Positions 51,708 through 61,087 of a stretch of 64,000 nt of DNA are shown here, piece after piece (position 1 is the first letter of the stretch; every line of letters begins with the position of its first letter). Below the pieces are notes generated by a model. That model was not told the origin of the DNA. It made no database searches and saw nothing but the letters and a program-made list of their open reading frames with translations. The translations under genes were made by a program, and so were the position numbers. The DNA comes from an uncultured Acidimicrobiaceae bacterium (lineage in GTDB: Bacteria; Actinomycetota; Acidimicrobiia; Spongiisociales; SHLN01): contig CAMYMH010000025.1 of assembly GCA_947259275.1 (NCBI GenBank), forward strand, positions 5,767 to 69,766, read 5' to 3'.

Positions 51708-52223
51708 CTACTTGCCTTCCAGGTGGCGATACTCGCCGCGGAAGTAGACGGCGGGGTCGTCGAGGTCGGCCACTTCTACCTTTTCGATCTTGCCTTCGAC
51801 CAGGTGGTGGAACGGCAGCTCGATCGACGACGCCAGGCCGCAGAAGATCCGGTTGGGGGAATCGACGAGCACCGGGCCCCATTCGCCGTGCTCGACCGCC
51901 ACTCCTGAGAAAACGCCTCCCGGCCGAGGGCGGAACCCGGCAAAGGCGTCGGCATCTCCCCGAGAGGCGCTGCCGAGAATGTGGACCACGAATCGCCGCG
52001 AGGCGTCAATCGCCTCCCACAGATCAGTGCTGGTTCCGATGAGGGCAATCACCGACGAGGGCTCACCCTCGGCCACCATCAGGGAGGAAACTGTCAGGGC
52101 TGCCTCGGTCCCCTTCTCCCCCGCCGTCACCACCGTCACCGGGGCCACCAGACGCCCGCGGAACTGGCGTACCGGGTCGCGGTCGGCGGGCGGCGTCTGG
52201 AAAGGGTGGTCGTCGTGGATCAC
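51708..52223 (-). CDS. Flavin reductase (FMN-binding split barrel) protein
   Basis: 171 residues from GTG 52223. The flavin reductase fold is visible: RLVAPVTVVTAGEKGTEAAL, then LTVSSLMVAEGEPSSVIALI, a SRRFVVHILG strand, and a C-terminal VAVEHGEWGPVL with IFCGLASSIELPFHHLVEGK. It probably reduces FMN or FAD with NAD(P)H, or binds flavin for a partner oxygenase, which is not identified here. It is divergent from the dehydrogenase at 52260. Confidence 0.85.
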   Translation of the reverse strand: MIHDDHPFQTPPADRDPVRQFRGRLVAPVTVVTAGEKGTEAALTVSSLMVAEGEPSSVIALIGTSTDLWEAIDASRRFVVHILGSASRGDADAFAGFRPRPGGVFSGVAVEHGEWGPVLVDSPNRIFCGLASSIELPFHHLVEGKIEKVEVADLDDPAVYFRGEYRHLEGK

Positions 52224-52259
52224 GCCTCGGACGTTAGCCTCCCCGGGGAGGAGGCAACC

Positions 52260-53804
52260 GTGTCGTTCACCAACGAGGCCCTGACCGATTTCACCGCCCC
52301 CCAGAATGTCGAGACCTACCGGACGGCGCTGGCCGAGGTTCGGACCCGGCTCGGCGCCGATTACCCGCTCACCATCGGGGGACACAAGCTCGAGACCGGT
52401 GATTGGATCGAGTCATACAACCCGGGCGACACCAGCCAGCTCATCGGCCGCTCCGCCAAGGGCGGGCAGGCTGAAGTCGACCGCGCCCTCACAGCCGCCT
52501 GGGCTGCCTTCCGACCGTGGTCGGCACAACCGATGGACGAACGGATCGCCCTGGTCCGTCGCCTGGCCGACGTCATGCGCCGCCGCCGCTTCGAGCTGGC
52601 CGCCTGGATGACGTATGAAGCTGGTAAGAACTATGCCGAAGCCGACGCCGACGTCGCCGAAGCCATCGACTTCTGCGAGTACTACGCCGCGCAGGCACCC
52701 GCGCTGGCCGGAGAGCATGAGACCTACCCGAGCCCGGGCGAGCGCAACACGTCGCTCCTGGTTCCGCTCGGGGCGGGAGTGGTCATCTCTCCTTGGAACT
52801 TCCCCCTCGCCATCTTCACCGGCATGGCGGTTGGCCCCGCCGTGGTCGGCAACACCCTGGTGCTCAAGCCGTCACCCGACACACCCATCGTCGCTCAGAA
52901 GTTCATCGAGTGCGCCGACGAAGCCGGGTTCCCGGCGGGGGTCTTCAACCTGGTGACCGGCGCCGACGCCGACATCGGCGACTACCTCGTGGATCACCCC
53001 ACCACCCGCTTCATCAACTTCACCGGATCGCTCAACACCGGCATCCGCATCAATCAGCGGGCGGCTGTCGTTCAACCGGGACAGCTGTGGATCAAGAAGG
53101 TCGGACTGGAGATGGGCGGCAAGGACGCGCTGATCGTCGACGAGACCGCCGACCTCGACTATGCCGCTCGCATGGCGGTGGCCAGCGGCTACGGATTCGG
53201 GGGCCAGAAGTGCTCGGCGATGAGCCGGTTGATTGCCGTCGAAACCATCCACGACGAGCTGGTCGAGCGGTTCGTGACCCTGGCGTCTGAGCTCGAGGTG
53301 GGTCCGGCCGACGAGAACCCCGACTTCAGCGCCCTCATCAATCAACGGGCCAAGGACAAGAGCCTCGAATACATCGACATCGGTAGGGAGACCGCCCAGT
53401 TGCTAACCGGCGGCGAGACCGGATCGGAGGCAGGACACTATGTGACCCCGACGGTGTTCGCCGACGTCGAGCCCGATTCGAGGCTCGCCCAGGAGGAGAT
53501 CTTCGGCCCGGTCGTCTCCATCATCAGGGCGCGGGACTTCGACCATGCGCTCGGCATCGCCAACGGCACCATGTTCGGGCTAACCGGCGGTTTGATCTCA
53601 CAGGACCGGGAACGCCTCGACCGGGCCAAGCGCGAGTTCGAAGTCGGCAACCTCTACCTGAACCGCAAGATCACCGGAGCTTTCGTCGGCCTGCAGCCCT
53701 TCGGGGGCCTCCGCCTTTCCGGGACCACCGTCAAAGCGGGTGGTCCCTACTATCTGCGCCAGTATCTGGCCGAAAAGACCATCGCCGAGAAGCAACTGGG
53801 TTAG
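52260..53804 (+). CDS. pruA: L-glutamate gamma-semialdehyde (1-pyrroline-5-carboxylate) dehydrogenase
   Basis: 514 residues from GTG 52260, with GGAGG six bases upstream. The aldehyde dehydrogenase residues are Glu284 (GLEMGGK) and Cys318 (GGQKCSAMSR), with VVISPWNFPLAIFTGM and VLKPSPDTP for NAD binding; FVGLQPFGGLRLSGTTVKAG and YYLRQYLAEKTI are typical of the RocA/PruA group. It oxidises glutamate semialdehyde to glutamate, the second step of proline catabolism. No proline dehydrogenase is next to it. Confidence 0.9.
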   Translation: MSFTNEALTDFTAPQNVETYRTALAEVRTRLGADYPLTIGGHKLETGDWIESYNPGDTSQLIGRSAKGGQAEVDRALTAAWAAFRPWSAQPMDERIALVRRLADVMRRRRFELAAWMTYEAGKNYAEADADVAEAIDFCEYYAAQAPALAGEHETYPSPGERNTSLLVPLGAGVVISPWNFPLAIFTGMAVGPAVVGNTLVLKPSPDTPIVAQKFIECADEAGFPAGVFNLVTGADADIGDYLVDHPTTRFINFTGSLNTGIRINQRAAVVQPGQLWIKKVGLEMGGKDALIVDETADLDYAARMAVASGYGFGGQKCSAMSRLIAVETIHDELVERFVTLASELEVGPADENPDFSALINQRAKDKSLEYIDIGRETAQLLTGGETGSEAGHYVTPTVFADVEPDSRLAQEEIFGPVVSIIRARDFDHALGIANGTMFGLTGGLISQDRERLDRAKREFEVGNLYLNRKITGAFVGLQPFGGLRLSGTTVKAGGPYYLRQYLAEKTIAEKQLG

Positions 53805-53964
53805 ACCGGCTTGGGCGGGCCATCGACCAGCTCGAGGGAGTGGCCCAAAAGCCGGCGAGCGGGCGAGGTCGGCACCGGCTCCATCCGCCGTGGCAACGAG
53901 CCCTGGTTTCGCGACTGTATTGGGCCGACTGTACTTATCCGGCGACGGTGCCGATACCTTCAGG

Positions 53965-54156
53965 ATGAAGAGAACATTGAAGCTGCTGGGACTGATCGGC
54001 GTCGCCACCGCCGCCGGTGTCGCGGCGGTCAGGGCCGTGTTTCCGGAAACCGAAGGAGATGCCGAGCCGAGACCTCCAACGGTGCATGGCCTGCCGAGCG
54101 TTACCCAGGAGCTGCGCCAGGCGCTCCACCAGTTCGAGGAGCGCTTCGGGGCCTGA
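53965..54156 (+). CDS. Small membrane-anchored protein
   Basis: 63 residues from ATG 53965. One hydrophobic segment follows a basic start (KRTLKLLGLIGVATAAGVAA), then a short polar tail with a C-terminal helix (SVTQELRQALHQFEERFG). No family recognised. It precedes the ceramidase-like gene by 18 bases and may be co-transcribed with it. Confidence 0.6.
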   Translation: MKRTLKLLGLIGVATAAGVAAVRAVFPETEGDAEPRPPTVHGLPSVTQELRQALHQFEERFGA

Positions 54157-54174
54157 GCTGCCTACGCTCCGGTC

Positions 54175-54906
54175 ATGCGATCCCTTGCCGGTGGCGTGGC
54201 AGCCGTGTTGGTCGGCACCGCGCTCGGTGCCGGATTGGTGGTCGGGATCGGTGGCTGGCCGGGTAGCGGCGAGTCTGCCCTCCTGATCGGCTTCCCCGAC
54301 TGCGAATCAGCCGGCAGCGCCCTCATCCGCCAGCCAACCTTGGCCTGGACCAGCCTGAGCTTCGTTCCGCTGGGAGTCTGGGTGTCGACAGATCGGGGCA
54401 TCGCGTCGCCGGCCGCCCGTTGGCTGCTGGCAGCCACCATTGCCGCCGTCGGGGTTGGCAGCTTCCTGGCACACGCCGCCCTTACCGATTGGGCTCGCCA
54501 ACTCGATTCCGCCGCCATCAAACTGATGCTGGTTGCCTTCATCGCCTATCCGGTCGGCCGGCTCCGGTCGTGGGAGGCGCCGGCGCTCCTGACGGCGTGG
54601 GCAGGAGCGGCGGGCGCGGTGCTGGCGATTGAGCTCGTCTGGCCCGGTGCGGCCAGGATTCTGTTGGTGGTTCTGGCCGCCACCGCCGCCGCTTCGGCCG
54701 CCACCACCGCCGACCCGCGCTCCCGGCGGTGGCTGGTCGCTTCGCTCGCCTGGTTCACGGTCGGAGGCGCCGTTTGGTGGCTCGGGCGGCGCGGCGGACC
54801 GCTGTGCGCCCCATATGCAGTGTTTCAACTACACGCCGTTTGGCATATCCTCGCGGCGGCGGGGATCGCCTCCCTCTACCAGATCTACCGAAACGAGACG
54901 ATATGA
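54175..54906 (+). CDS. Ceramidase-like (CREST) membrane protein, short form
   Basis: 243 residues with six to seven membrane segments. It opens with ESAGSALIRQPTLAWTSLSF (the EPxNxxSNxxF position of the family), has GVGSFLAHAALTDWARQLDS in the middle, and ends FQLHAVWHILAAAG, the conserved His pair of the intramembrane site. It is shorter than the relative at 19438-20436. A lipid amide or related hydrolase activity is plausible. It overlaps the next gene by four bases (ATGA). Confidence 0.75.
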   Translation: MRSLAGGVAAVLVGTALGAGLVVGIGGWPGSGESALLIGFPDCESAGSALIRQPTLAWTSLSFVPLGVWVSTDRGIASPAARWLLAATIAAVGVGSFLAHAALTDWARQLDSAAIKLMLVAFIAYPVGRLRSWEAPALLTAWAGAAGAVLAIELVWPGAARILLVVLAATAAASAATTADPRSRRWLVASLAWFTVGGAVWWLGRRGGPLCAPYAVFQLHAVWHILAAAGIASLYQIYRNETI

Positions 54907-56318
54907 CGACCGACGCGGTTGTGATCGGGGCGGGGCCAAACGGCCTCACCGCCGCCATCACCCTGGCGCGAGCGGGCCGTTCGGTGGTGGTCCTCGAGCA
55001 GGCGGATGAAGTCGGCGGAGCGTGCCGATCGGCAGAGTCAACGCTCCCGGGCTTCATCCATGACCTGGGGGCCGCCGTCATGCCTCTCGGGTATGCATCA
55101 CCGGCGTGGGCGGATCTACCGCTCGCCGATCACGGGCTCACCTGGATCGCTCCCGCAGCCGAGTTCGGCCAGCCCCTCGACGGGGGTCGGGCCGCCCTCG
55201 CCTATCGGGACGTCGATCGGACGGCGGCCGGACTCGGCAAGGATGCAGATCGCTATCGGGAGTTGGCCGCCGGCCTGGTACGCGACTGGGACCGGTTGCG
55301 GGCATCGATCCTCGGTCCCCTGATCCGCCTCCCCCGCCACCCAATCACACTCGCCCGTTTCGGCTTGAAGGGAGTCCAGCCCGCCACCCGCTTTGTCGCC
55401 CCGGCTGCCGGCGAGCTCTACCCTGCCCTCTTCGCCGGGTGCGCGGCCCACGCCGTGCTGCCCCTCGAGCGGCTCCTCACCAGTTCGTTCGGACTTCTGT
55501 TCCTGGCGCTCACTCATACTGCGGGCTGGCGCTATCCCCGGAGTGGAGCCGCTTCACTCAGTCGTGCGCTCGCCTCCTATCTGGAGAGCATCGGTGGGGA
55601 AATCCGCTTGGCGCAGCCGGTGCGCGATTGGGCCGACCTCCCCGAACACCGGGCGGCGGTCTTCACCACCGGCCCTCCTGCCCTGGCGACGATTGCCGGA
55701 GATCGCCTGCCGGGCAAGACGCGACGACGGCTGTTGCGGTGGCCGTATGGCCCGGGGGCGTTCAAAGTCGACTTCGCCCTCGACGGTCCCATCCCATGGG
55801 CGGCGCCCACCCTTGCCGAGGCCGGCACCGTGCACATCGGCGGGACCATTGAGGAAGTCGCCGAGGCCGAGCGACAGGTGGCCGACGGTTCGCACCCCGA
55901 TCGGCCGTTCGTACTGCTCGCCCAGCCCAGCATCGCCGACCCCACCCGGGCGCCCTCCGGACAACACGCAGTGTGGGCCTACTGTCATGTCCCGCCCGGC
56001 TCCGACCTCGACATGACTGATCGAATCGAGGGCCAGATCGAGCGCTTCGCACCGGGGTTCCGGGACAGGATCCTCGCCCGCACCATCACTCCTCCTGGAG
56101 GTCTGGAGGCAATGAACCCGAACCTGGTCGGCGGAGACGTCGGAGGTGGGTCTCATGCCGGAACCCGCCTGTTGTTCCGACCCACCATCTCGGCGCGACC
56201 CCATCGAGTGACCGGGCGCATCTTCCTGGGTTCCGCTTCGACCCCGCCGGGTGGTGGTGTCCACGGCATGGGGGGCTATTGGGCGGCCCGGGCGGCCCTG
56301 GCCGGTCCACTCCGATGA
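54903..56318 (+). CDS. FAD-dependent oxidoreductase, phytoene-desaturase/PYROXD2-like
   Basis: 471 residues from ATG 54903. The FAD-binding motif VVIGAGPNGLTAAITLARAG and VVVLEQADEVGGACRS open the protein; the C-terminus has GRIFLGSASTPPGGGVHGMG, typical of the phytoene dehydrogenase-related group. Members desaturate or isomerise hydrophobic substrates. It is translationally coupled to the ceramidase-like gene upstream and the small gene downstream, suggesting a joint role in lipid chemistry. Confidence 0.88.
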   Translation: MTTDAVVIGAGPNGLTAAITLARAGRSVVVLEQADEVGGACRSAESTLPGFIHDLGAAVMPLGYASPAWADLPLADHGLTWIAPAAEFGQPLDGGRAALAYRDVDRTAAGLGKDADRYRELAAGLVRDWDRLRASILGPLIRLPRHPITLARFGLKGVQPATRFVAPAAGELYPALFAGCAAHAVLPLERLLTSSFGLLFLALTHTAGWRYPRSGAASLSRALASYLESIGGEIRLAQPVRDWADLPEHRAAVFTTGPPALATIAGDRLPGKTRRRLLRWPYGPGAFKVDFALDGPIPWAAPTLAEAGTVHIGGTIEEVAEAERQVADGSHPDRPFVLLAQPSIADPTRAPSGQHAVWAYCHVPPGSDLDMTDRIEGQIERFAPGFRDRILARTITPPGGLEAMNPNLVGGDVGGGSHAGTRLLFRPTISARPHRVTGRIFLGSASTPPGGGVHGMGGYWAARAALAGPLR

Positions 56319-56509
56319 TGTGGCCTGAGCCGAACGGCCACGACGAGGAGTTCGTGCCGATGTCACGGAGACGGACCTTCCGCATCGTGTCGGCCCTGGT
56401 CACCGTATTGGTGGTGTTGGCGATGCTGGCTATCACTCTCGGCCCCTATCTGATCGACCGGGGAAGCAGGCCGGCTCGGACCACGGTGACGACCGGGCTC
56501 CAGGTGTGA
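56315..56509 (+). CDS. Small single-TM protein
   Basis: 64 residues from ATG 56315, which overlaps the preceding stop; ATG 56360 (MSRRRTFRI) is an alternative. One membrane segment (VSALVTVLVVLAMLAITLG) follows a basic stretch. No family recognised. It is the end of the 53965-56509 string and converges with the gene at 56541. Confidence 0.55.
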   Translation: MMWPEPNGHDEEFVPMSRRRTFRIVSALVTVLVVLAMLAITLGPYLIDRGSRPARTTVTTGLQV

Positions 56510-56540
56510 GCCGGCCTAGCGCTCACACGGCCCGGCCGAC

Positions 56541-56924
56541 CTAGAGGGCTTGGCGCGACTCGAGAATCGTGGTGAGATGTTCGAATCGTTCGAGCAGCTC
56601 GTCGAACCGATTCCCTTCGTCGATCATGCGGTTGATCTCAGCCGGAACGACGCCTCCGCCCACAGTCTGGGTCGCACCCAGATACTTGGTGCCGACCTTC
56701 TTCACTCGCTCCTTGCGAGCTAATTTCAGCCGGGCCTCGAGACGGGCGTGTTCCTCCAGTAGCTCGGCAGTCGGCCGCCGCTCGTCGATATCGAGATCCC
56801 GCAGCGCAGCCCGCAGCTGATCGCGCCGGGCCTCGAGCCCGCCGCGGGCATCAGCATCGGCTTCTTCTTCCAGCGAGAGCAGCACCTGCGAAAGCTCGGC
56901 GAGCAGCTCATCGAGCGTGGTCAT
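56541..56924 (-). CDS. Small coiled-coil protein
   Basis: 127 residues. Two long charged helices (TLDELLAELSQVLLSLEEEA; ELLEEHARLEARLKLARKE) are followed by a glycine segment (ATQTVGGGVVPAEINRMIDE) and a final helix. The protein at 63491-63901 has the same layout: coiled coil, glycine-rich GGGI/V-xP linker, then a helix with R/NRxID. No known domain. It is coupled to pdhC, overlapping its stop by four bases. Confidence 0.7.
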   Translation of the reverse strand: MTTLDELLAELSQVLLSLEEEADADARGGLEARRDQLRAALRDLDIDERRPTAELLEEHARLEARLKLARKERVKKVGTKYLGATQTVGGGVVPAEINRMIDEGNRFDELLERFEHLTTILESRQAL

Positions 56925-58042
56925 GAGAAGTCGGCCTCCTCGATGGCTTCGACCAGGCCGGCCATGAAAGTGCGGCCGAGGGCACCATCGATGATTCGAT
57001 GGTCGTAGGACAATGAGATCGGAAGGACAATCCCCGCTACGACAGCGCCGTCCTCAATCACCGGCTCGGCCGATGCCCTTCCGAACGAAACGATGGAGCT
57101 GGTGCCATAAGGGATGAGGGGCGTACCGTAGCCCCCGCCGACTGCCCCGATATTCGAAACGCTGAAGGTCGGCCGCTGGTCGAGCGGAAGGTTGCGGCTG
57201 CGCGCCGACTTGGCCAGCCTGATTACGGCGTCGGCGATCTCGGTCACGTTGCGGCCCGTGGCGTCTTTGAGCACCGGCAGCATCAATCCGTCCGGCGTGT
57301 TGGTAGCAATCCCGATGTCGTAGTGCTTTCGGAGCACTAGGTCGGTGCCGGACACGGTGGCGTTGAACTCGGGATGGGCTTCAAGCAGTGGAACGATGAG
57401 TGCCACCAACAGCGCCTCGATTGGCAAGGGGCCGTCATGGTCCTCGAGCAGCCGGCGGCGCTCCCCCAGCAGTTGTTCCGCCCGGGCGGCGCCATAGGTG
57501 GTGACGTGGGGGATCTCCCTCCATGACTTCGAGAGACGATCGGCGATCGCTCTCCGAACCGGTGACATCGGGATCCGTTCCGTCGGTCCCGAGGCGGCGG
57601 CCAGGACATCGTCACGCGTGATGCGTCCACCGGGACCGGTCCCGTCGACCGACTCGAGATCAATGCCCGTCTCGACCGCCAGCTTCCGGACCGCCGGCAG
57701 GACCTGCGGCCGATCGGGCGCCGGTGCGGCCGGAAGTGTCCCCACGATCGGAATTACCTCTTCCGGCGGCTCGACCTCCGCCGCTCGGGGCTCCCAGACC
57801 TCGCCTGCGTCACCTACGACTGCCAACACCCTGCCCACCTCGAGGGTCTCTCCCGGCGCGGCCCCTTGATGTAGCAATACGCCGGCAACTGGGCTGGGGA
57901 TATCGACCACGGCCTTGTCGGTCTCCACCTGTACCAGCGGAGCGTCCAGCCCCACTTCCTCGCCAACCGCCACCAGCCACTCCTCGATCACGACATCGGT
58001 CAATCCCTCACCGACGTCGGGCAGCACGAACTCATGGGCCAT
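56921..58042 (-). CDS. pdhC: 2-oxoacid dehydrogenase E2 (dihydrolipoamide acyltransferase)
   Basis: 373 residues. The lipoyl domain carries Lys43 in VETDKAVVDI; the peripheral-subunit-binding domain reads VRKLAVETGIDLESVDGTGP; the catalytic domain ends SLSYDHRIIDGALG with the active His and Asp. A single lipoyl domain and this size fit branched-chain or pyruvate dehydrogenase E2 of actinobacteria. It is in an operon with E1 alpha and beta. No E3 gene is in the window. Confidence 0.93.
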   Translation of the reverse strand: MAHEFVLPDVGEGLTDVVIEEWLVAVGEEVGLDAPLVQVETDKAVVDIPSPVAGVLLHQGAAPGETLEVGRVLAVVGDAGEVWEPRAAEVEPPEEVIPIVGTLPAAPAPDRPQVLPAVRKLAVETGIDLESVDGTGPGGRITRDDVLAAASGPTERIPMSPVRRAIADRLSKSWREIPHVTTYGAARAEQLLGERRRLLEDHDGPLPIEALLVALIVPLLEAHPEFNATVSGTDLVLRKHYDIGIATNTPDGLMLPVLKDATGRNVTEIADAVIRLAKSARSRNLPLDQRPTFSVSNIGAVGGGYGTPLIPYGTSSIVSFGRASAEPVIEDGAVVAGIVLPISLSYDHRIIDGALGRTFMAGLVEAIEEADFS

Positions 58043-58043
58043 G

Positions 58044-59024
58044 TCAGCTCCCTGCCATCACCGACTCGGCTGCGGCGACTATCCGCTCGACGCCGGGCAC
58101 ATAGTGATGCTCGGCCCGCCGCAGGGGCACGACGGTGTCCCATCCGGTTACGCGGGCAACCGGCGCTTCCAGCGAATAGAGGGCCTCCTCCTGGATGGTG
58201 GCCGCGAGCTCGGCCGCGAACCCACACGTTCGATGCCCTTCCTGAATGATGGCAGCCCGGCCGGTGCGAGCGACGGATCCGATGACGGCATCGATGTCGA
58301 GCGGGACCAGGGTCCTCAGATCGAGCACTTCGGCTTCGATGCCGGCACCGGCGAGGTGCTCGGCGGCATCGAGCACGTCGGGAACCATGGCCCCGTAGGC
58401 GATCAGGGTCAGGTCGGAACCGACGCGCCGGACGGCAGCCTCACCGAACGGAACCGGCTTCGGCGGATCGGGAACCTCACCCCGCATTCGCCGGTAGGAG
58501 CGAATTGGCTCGAGGAAGATCACCGGGTCGGGGTCGGCCGCGGCCGTCAGCAGAAGCCCGGCGGCGTCGGCGGGCGTTGAAGGAATGACAACCTTGAGGC
58601 CGGGGGTGTGGGCAAAGATGGCTTCGGTCGATTCACTGTGGTGCTCGGCGGCGCCGATCCCGGCCCCGTAGGGAATGCGGATGACGAGCGGAGCAGTGAA
58701 CCGGTGCCGCGACCGATTCCGGATCCGCGAGACATGGCTGACCATCTGGTCGTAGGCCGGGTAGGCGAAGCCGAGAAACTGGATCTCGGCGATCGGCCGC
58801 AGGCCGGCCACGGCCATGCCGAAGGCGGCACCCACGATCCCGGACTCGGCCACCGGCGTATCGATGACTCGATCGGCACCGTGCTTGTCTTGGAGACCAT
58901 CGGTGATGCGAAACACGCCGCCGGTGACCCCCACGTCTTCACCCAGCAGCAGCACACCAGGGTCGGAAGCCAGAATGTGGTCGAGCGCCAGCGTGAGGGC
59001 CTGGGCCAAGTTGCGCTCAGCCAT
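58044..59024 (-). CDS. pdhB: 2-oxoacid dehydrogenase E1 component, beta subunit
   Basis: 326 residues from ATG 59024. Typical features are LLLGEDVGVTGGVFRITDGL, AESGIVGAAFGMAVAGLRPI, EIQFLGFAYPAYDQMVSHVS and IPYGAGIGAAEHHSESTEAI. With the alpha subunit it binds thiamine diphosphate and decarboxylates a 2-oxoacid. Branched-chain versus pyruvate specificity cannot be decided. It overlaps the alpha gene by eight bases and stops one base before the E2 start. Confidence 0.94.
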   Translation of the reverse strand: MAERNLAQALTLALDHILASDPGVLLLGEDVGVTGGVFRITDGLQDKHGADRVIDTPVAESGIVGAAFGMAVAGLRPIAEIQFLGFAYPAYDQMVSHVSRIRNRSRHRFTAPLVIRIPYGAGIGAAEHHSESTEAIFAHTPGLKVVIPSTPADAAGLLLTAAADPDPVIFLEPIRSYRRMRGEVPDPPKPVPFGEAAVRRVGSDLTLIAYGAMVPDVLDAAEHLAGAGIEAEVLDLRTLVPLDIDAVIGSVARTGRAAIIQEGHRTCGFAAELAATIQEEALYSLEAPVARVTGWDTVVPLRRAEHHYVPGVERIVAAAESVMAGS

Positions 59025-60048
59025 GCGACCCGCCGCCCAGCATCGTCCGCTGCCGCTCGAGCTGGACAGTGGGAGTGGCAAACATGCCTGCAAACAGGTC
59101 GGCCGCCTCGAGCGGGTCGAGTGCCTCCGCCTCCGCGATGGCCGCCTCGATTTCTGCCGCTGCCTCCTCTTCCAGCTCCAGCTGCCATTCAGCCGTCCAC
59201 TCTCCAGCCCCTTCGAGGTAGCGCCTCACGCGATCGATCGGGTCGCGCCCCCGCCACTCATCTTCCTCGGCCCGGTCCCGGTAGCGGCCGGGGTCGTCGG
59301 CGGTGGTGTGTGCTCCCACCCGGAAGGTCACTGCCTCGATGAGGGTTGGGCCGTCGCCGTCCCGGGCGCGGGCGACGGCCTCGTCCGATGCTGACCGCAC
59401 CGCCAGGAGATCGTTGCCATCCACCTGCCGGCCCGGGATTCCGTAGGCATCCGCCTTCTGGGCGATGGTTTCCGAGGCGGTCTGACGGTGGCGAGGCGTC
59501 GAGATGGCGTACTGGTTGTTCTGACATACGAAGACGACCGGTGTTTGGAACACCCCGGCGAAGTTCATCGCTTCGTGGAAGTCGCCTTCTGAGGTGGCCC
59601 CGTCGCCGAAGAAGGTCATCGCGATCCGATCGCTTCGCTGGTGACGCTCCGCCCATCCGATACCGACCGCATGAATCATGTGGGCGCCGACCGTGATCGA
59701 AGGCGGCAGGACGTTGACGCCCTCCGGCGGTGAACCCCCCCGCTCGTCTCCGGTCCTCCCCAGGAACAGATTGACCCACGGGTAGCCCTGCATCCACATG
59801 GCGGCGGCGTCCCGGTAGGTGGCGACCACCCAATCATCCGGCTGCAGCGATGCCACGGCACCAACCTGGGCGGCCTCCTGGCCCTCGAAGGAGGCATAGG
59901 TGGCCAGCCGACCCTGTTTCTGCAGGGCGGTGCCCTTGTGGTCGTAGGTTCGGGCCGAGATCATGGCCGCGTAGAGCCGCCTCGTCTCGGCAAGCGAGAT
60001 CGGGGAGTCACCGTCTAGAGAACCGTCCGGCCGGAGAATCTCGAGCAT
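59017..60048 (-). CDS. pdhA: 2-oxoacid dehydrogenase E1 component, alpha subunit
   Basis: 343 residues from ATG 60048. The thiamine diphosphate motif is GDGATSEGDFHEAMNFAGVF with the closing NNQYAIST; ASFEGQEAAQVGAVASLQPD is the conserved substrate region and VTFRVGAHTTADDPGRYRD the phospho-loop region. It is the first gene of the E1 alpha, E1 beta, E2 operon. Confidence 0.94.
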   Translation of the reverse strand: MLEILRPDGSLDGDSPISLAETRRLYAAMISARTYDHKGTALQKQGRLATYASFEGQEAAQVGAVASLQPDDWVVATYRDAAAMWMQGYPWVNLFLGRTGDERGGSPPEGVNVLPPSITVGAHMIHAVGIGWAERHQRSDRIAMTFFGDGATSEGDFHEAMNFAGVFQTPVVFVCQNNQYAISTPRHRQTASETIAQKADAYGIPGRQVDGNDLLAVRSASDEAVARARDGDGPTLIEAVTFRVGAHTTADDPGRYRDRAEEDEWRGRDPIDRVRRYLEGAGEWTAEWQLELEEEAAAEIEAAIAEAEALDPLEAADLFAGMFATPTVQLERQRTMLGGGSHG

Positions 60049-60092
60049 CGCCGAGAGGCTACCTCTCAAAACCCCCAACCTCTGGCGAGGCC

Positions 60093-60278
60093 CTATCCAG
60101 TGAGCATGAGGATGGCGAAGACGACGGCCACAATCATCGCAGTGGAGAAGGCGGCCAGGAGCACGGTGCGGAGATCGTCGACGGGGACAGGTTGAGCCAC
60201 CAGCTTGTCCGGCAAGTAGGCGGTGAGATCGCCCTCTACGAACCCGGGCCGGTTGCGGGGGTCGCACGCGTTGCTCAT
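60093..60278 (-). CDS. Small C-terminal-anchored membrane protein
   Basis: 61 residues from ATG 60278. A polar N-terminus with ACDPRNRPGFVEGDLTAYL is followed by a hydrophobic helix at the C-terminus (VLLAAFSTAMIVAVVFAILM). No family recognised. It lies 44 bases upstream of pdhA in the same direction and may be co-transcribed. Confidence 0.55.
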   Translation of the reverse strand: MSNACDPRNRPGFVEGDLTAYLPDKLVAQPVPVDDLRTVLLAAFSTAMIVAVVFAILMLTG

Positions 60279-60342
60279 AAGACAACAACGGCACAAGCGG
60301 AGAATTCGAGAGAATCAAACCGCTCTAGTCCGCGGTGACTAG

Positions 60343-60834
60343 TTAATGGCGGGCGGCCCAACTCTGGGGAAGCGTGACGTCTGCCAGGCCCGAGCCGGCG
60401 ATCAGCGCAACCAGCACTTCCTCCTCGGGCGTGACATTGCGCGCGATCCGCCCCGACCGCGACCCGAACACCGCCAGGATCCTTCCGTCGACTGCTTCAA
60501 GCTGTGGTGTTGGCCGGCGGCCTCTGCTAACCAGCACGTACTCGGTCCCCTCGTAGCGGACCTCGAACGCATGCCGGCCCCGCTCGACCGATCCCCATGG
60601 GCGGTATCGAAACACGACTTTGCTCTCGTCGACGCGCCCGACAACTTCACCGAACGGCCCGGGCGACGAGGGCCCGAACTCCAGCAGCCCACGAATCCCG
60701 GTTGGGCCGAGCACCCGCGTCTTGCCGTTTCGGCCGCGATCGACGAAACGAATGGTGCGGTCCGAAAAGGTGAATTCAGTCGGTCGGGTCTGGCCCCGCG
60801 GCCGTATGAGCTGTGTCTTCTGCATCCTTGCCAA
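60343..60834 (-). CDS. Hypothetical protein
   Basis: 163 residues, mainly beta, rich in Arg and Gly (FTFSDRTIRFVDRGRNGKTR, VVGRVDESKVVFRYRPW, FEVRYEGTEYVLVSRGRRP), with a hydrophobic C-terminal helix (EEEVLVALIAGSGLAD). ATG 60825 is an alternative start. No domain recognised. The 253 bases between its start and ftsK hold no gene. Confidence 0.65.
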   Translation of the reverse strand: MARMQKTQLIRPRGQTRPTEFTFSDRTIRFVDRGRNGKTRVLGPTGIRGLLEFGPSSPGPFGEVVGRVDESKVVFRYRPWGSVERGRHAFEVRYEGTEYVLVSRGRRPTPQLEAVDGRILAVFGSRSGRIARNVTPEEEVLVALIAGSGLADVTLPQSWAARH

Positions 60835-61087
60835 CGCCTAAGAGACTCCAACCACTAAGAGTATTCGCTTGTTGCCACATTGTCAGATAGTCGTGAGCGT
60901 AGACGGGGTCGCGGCTCAGCCTGCTAACCGCGTGATTCGCCGGTGAGGAGACCCATTGAGGGATGTCCAATTCCGAGTGCGGTGAGTGATCTGCATTGGC
61001 TTTCATTCCGATCGGAGGGAAAACCAACGCAAGTGGAACCCCCATCCGCAAGTGCCCTGCGGTTGACAGACTGGCCGCAGGCGGGCG

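Noticed and set aside
59100-60318. A longer pdhA starting at 60318
   Set aside because: The extra 90 codons have no similarity to E1 alpha and overlap a small membrane-protein gene; ATG 60048 fits the family.
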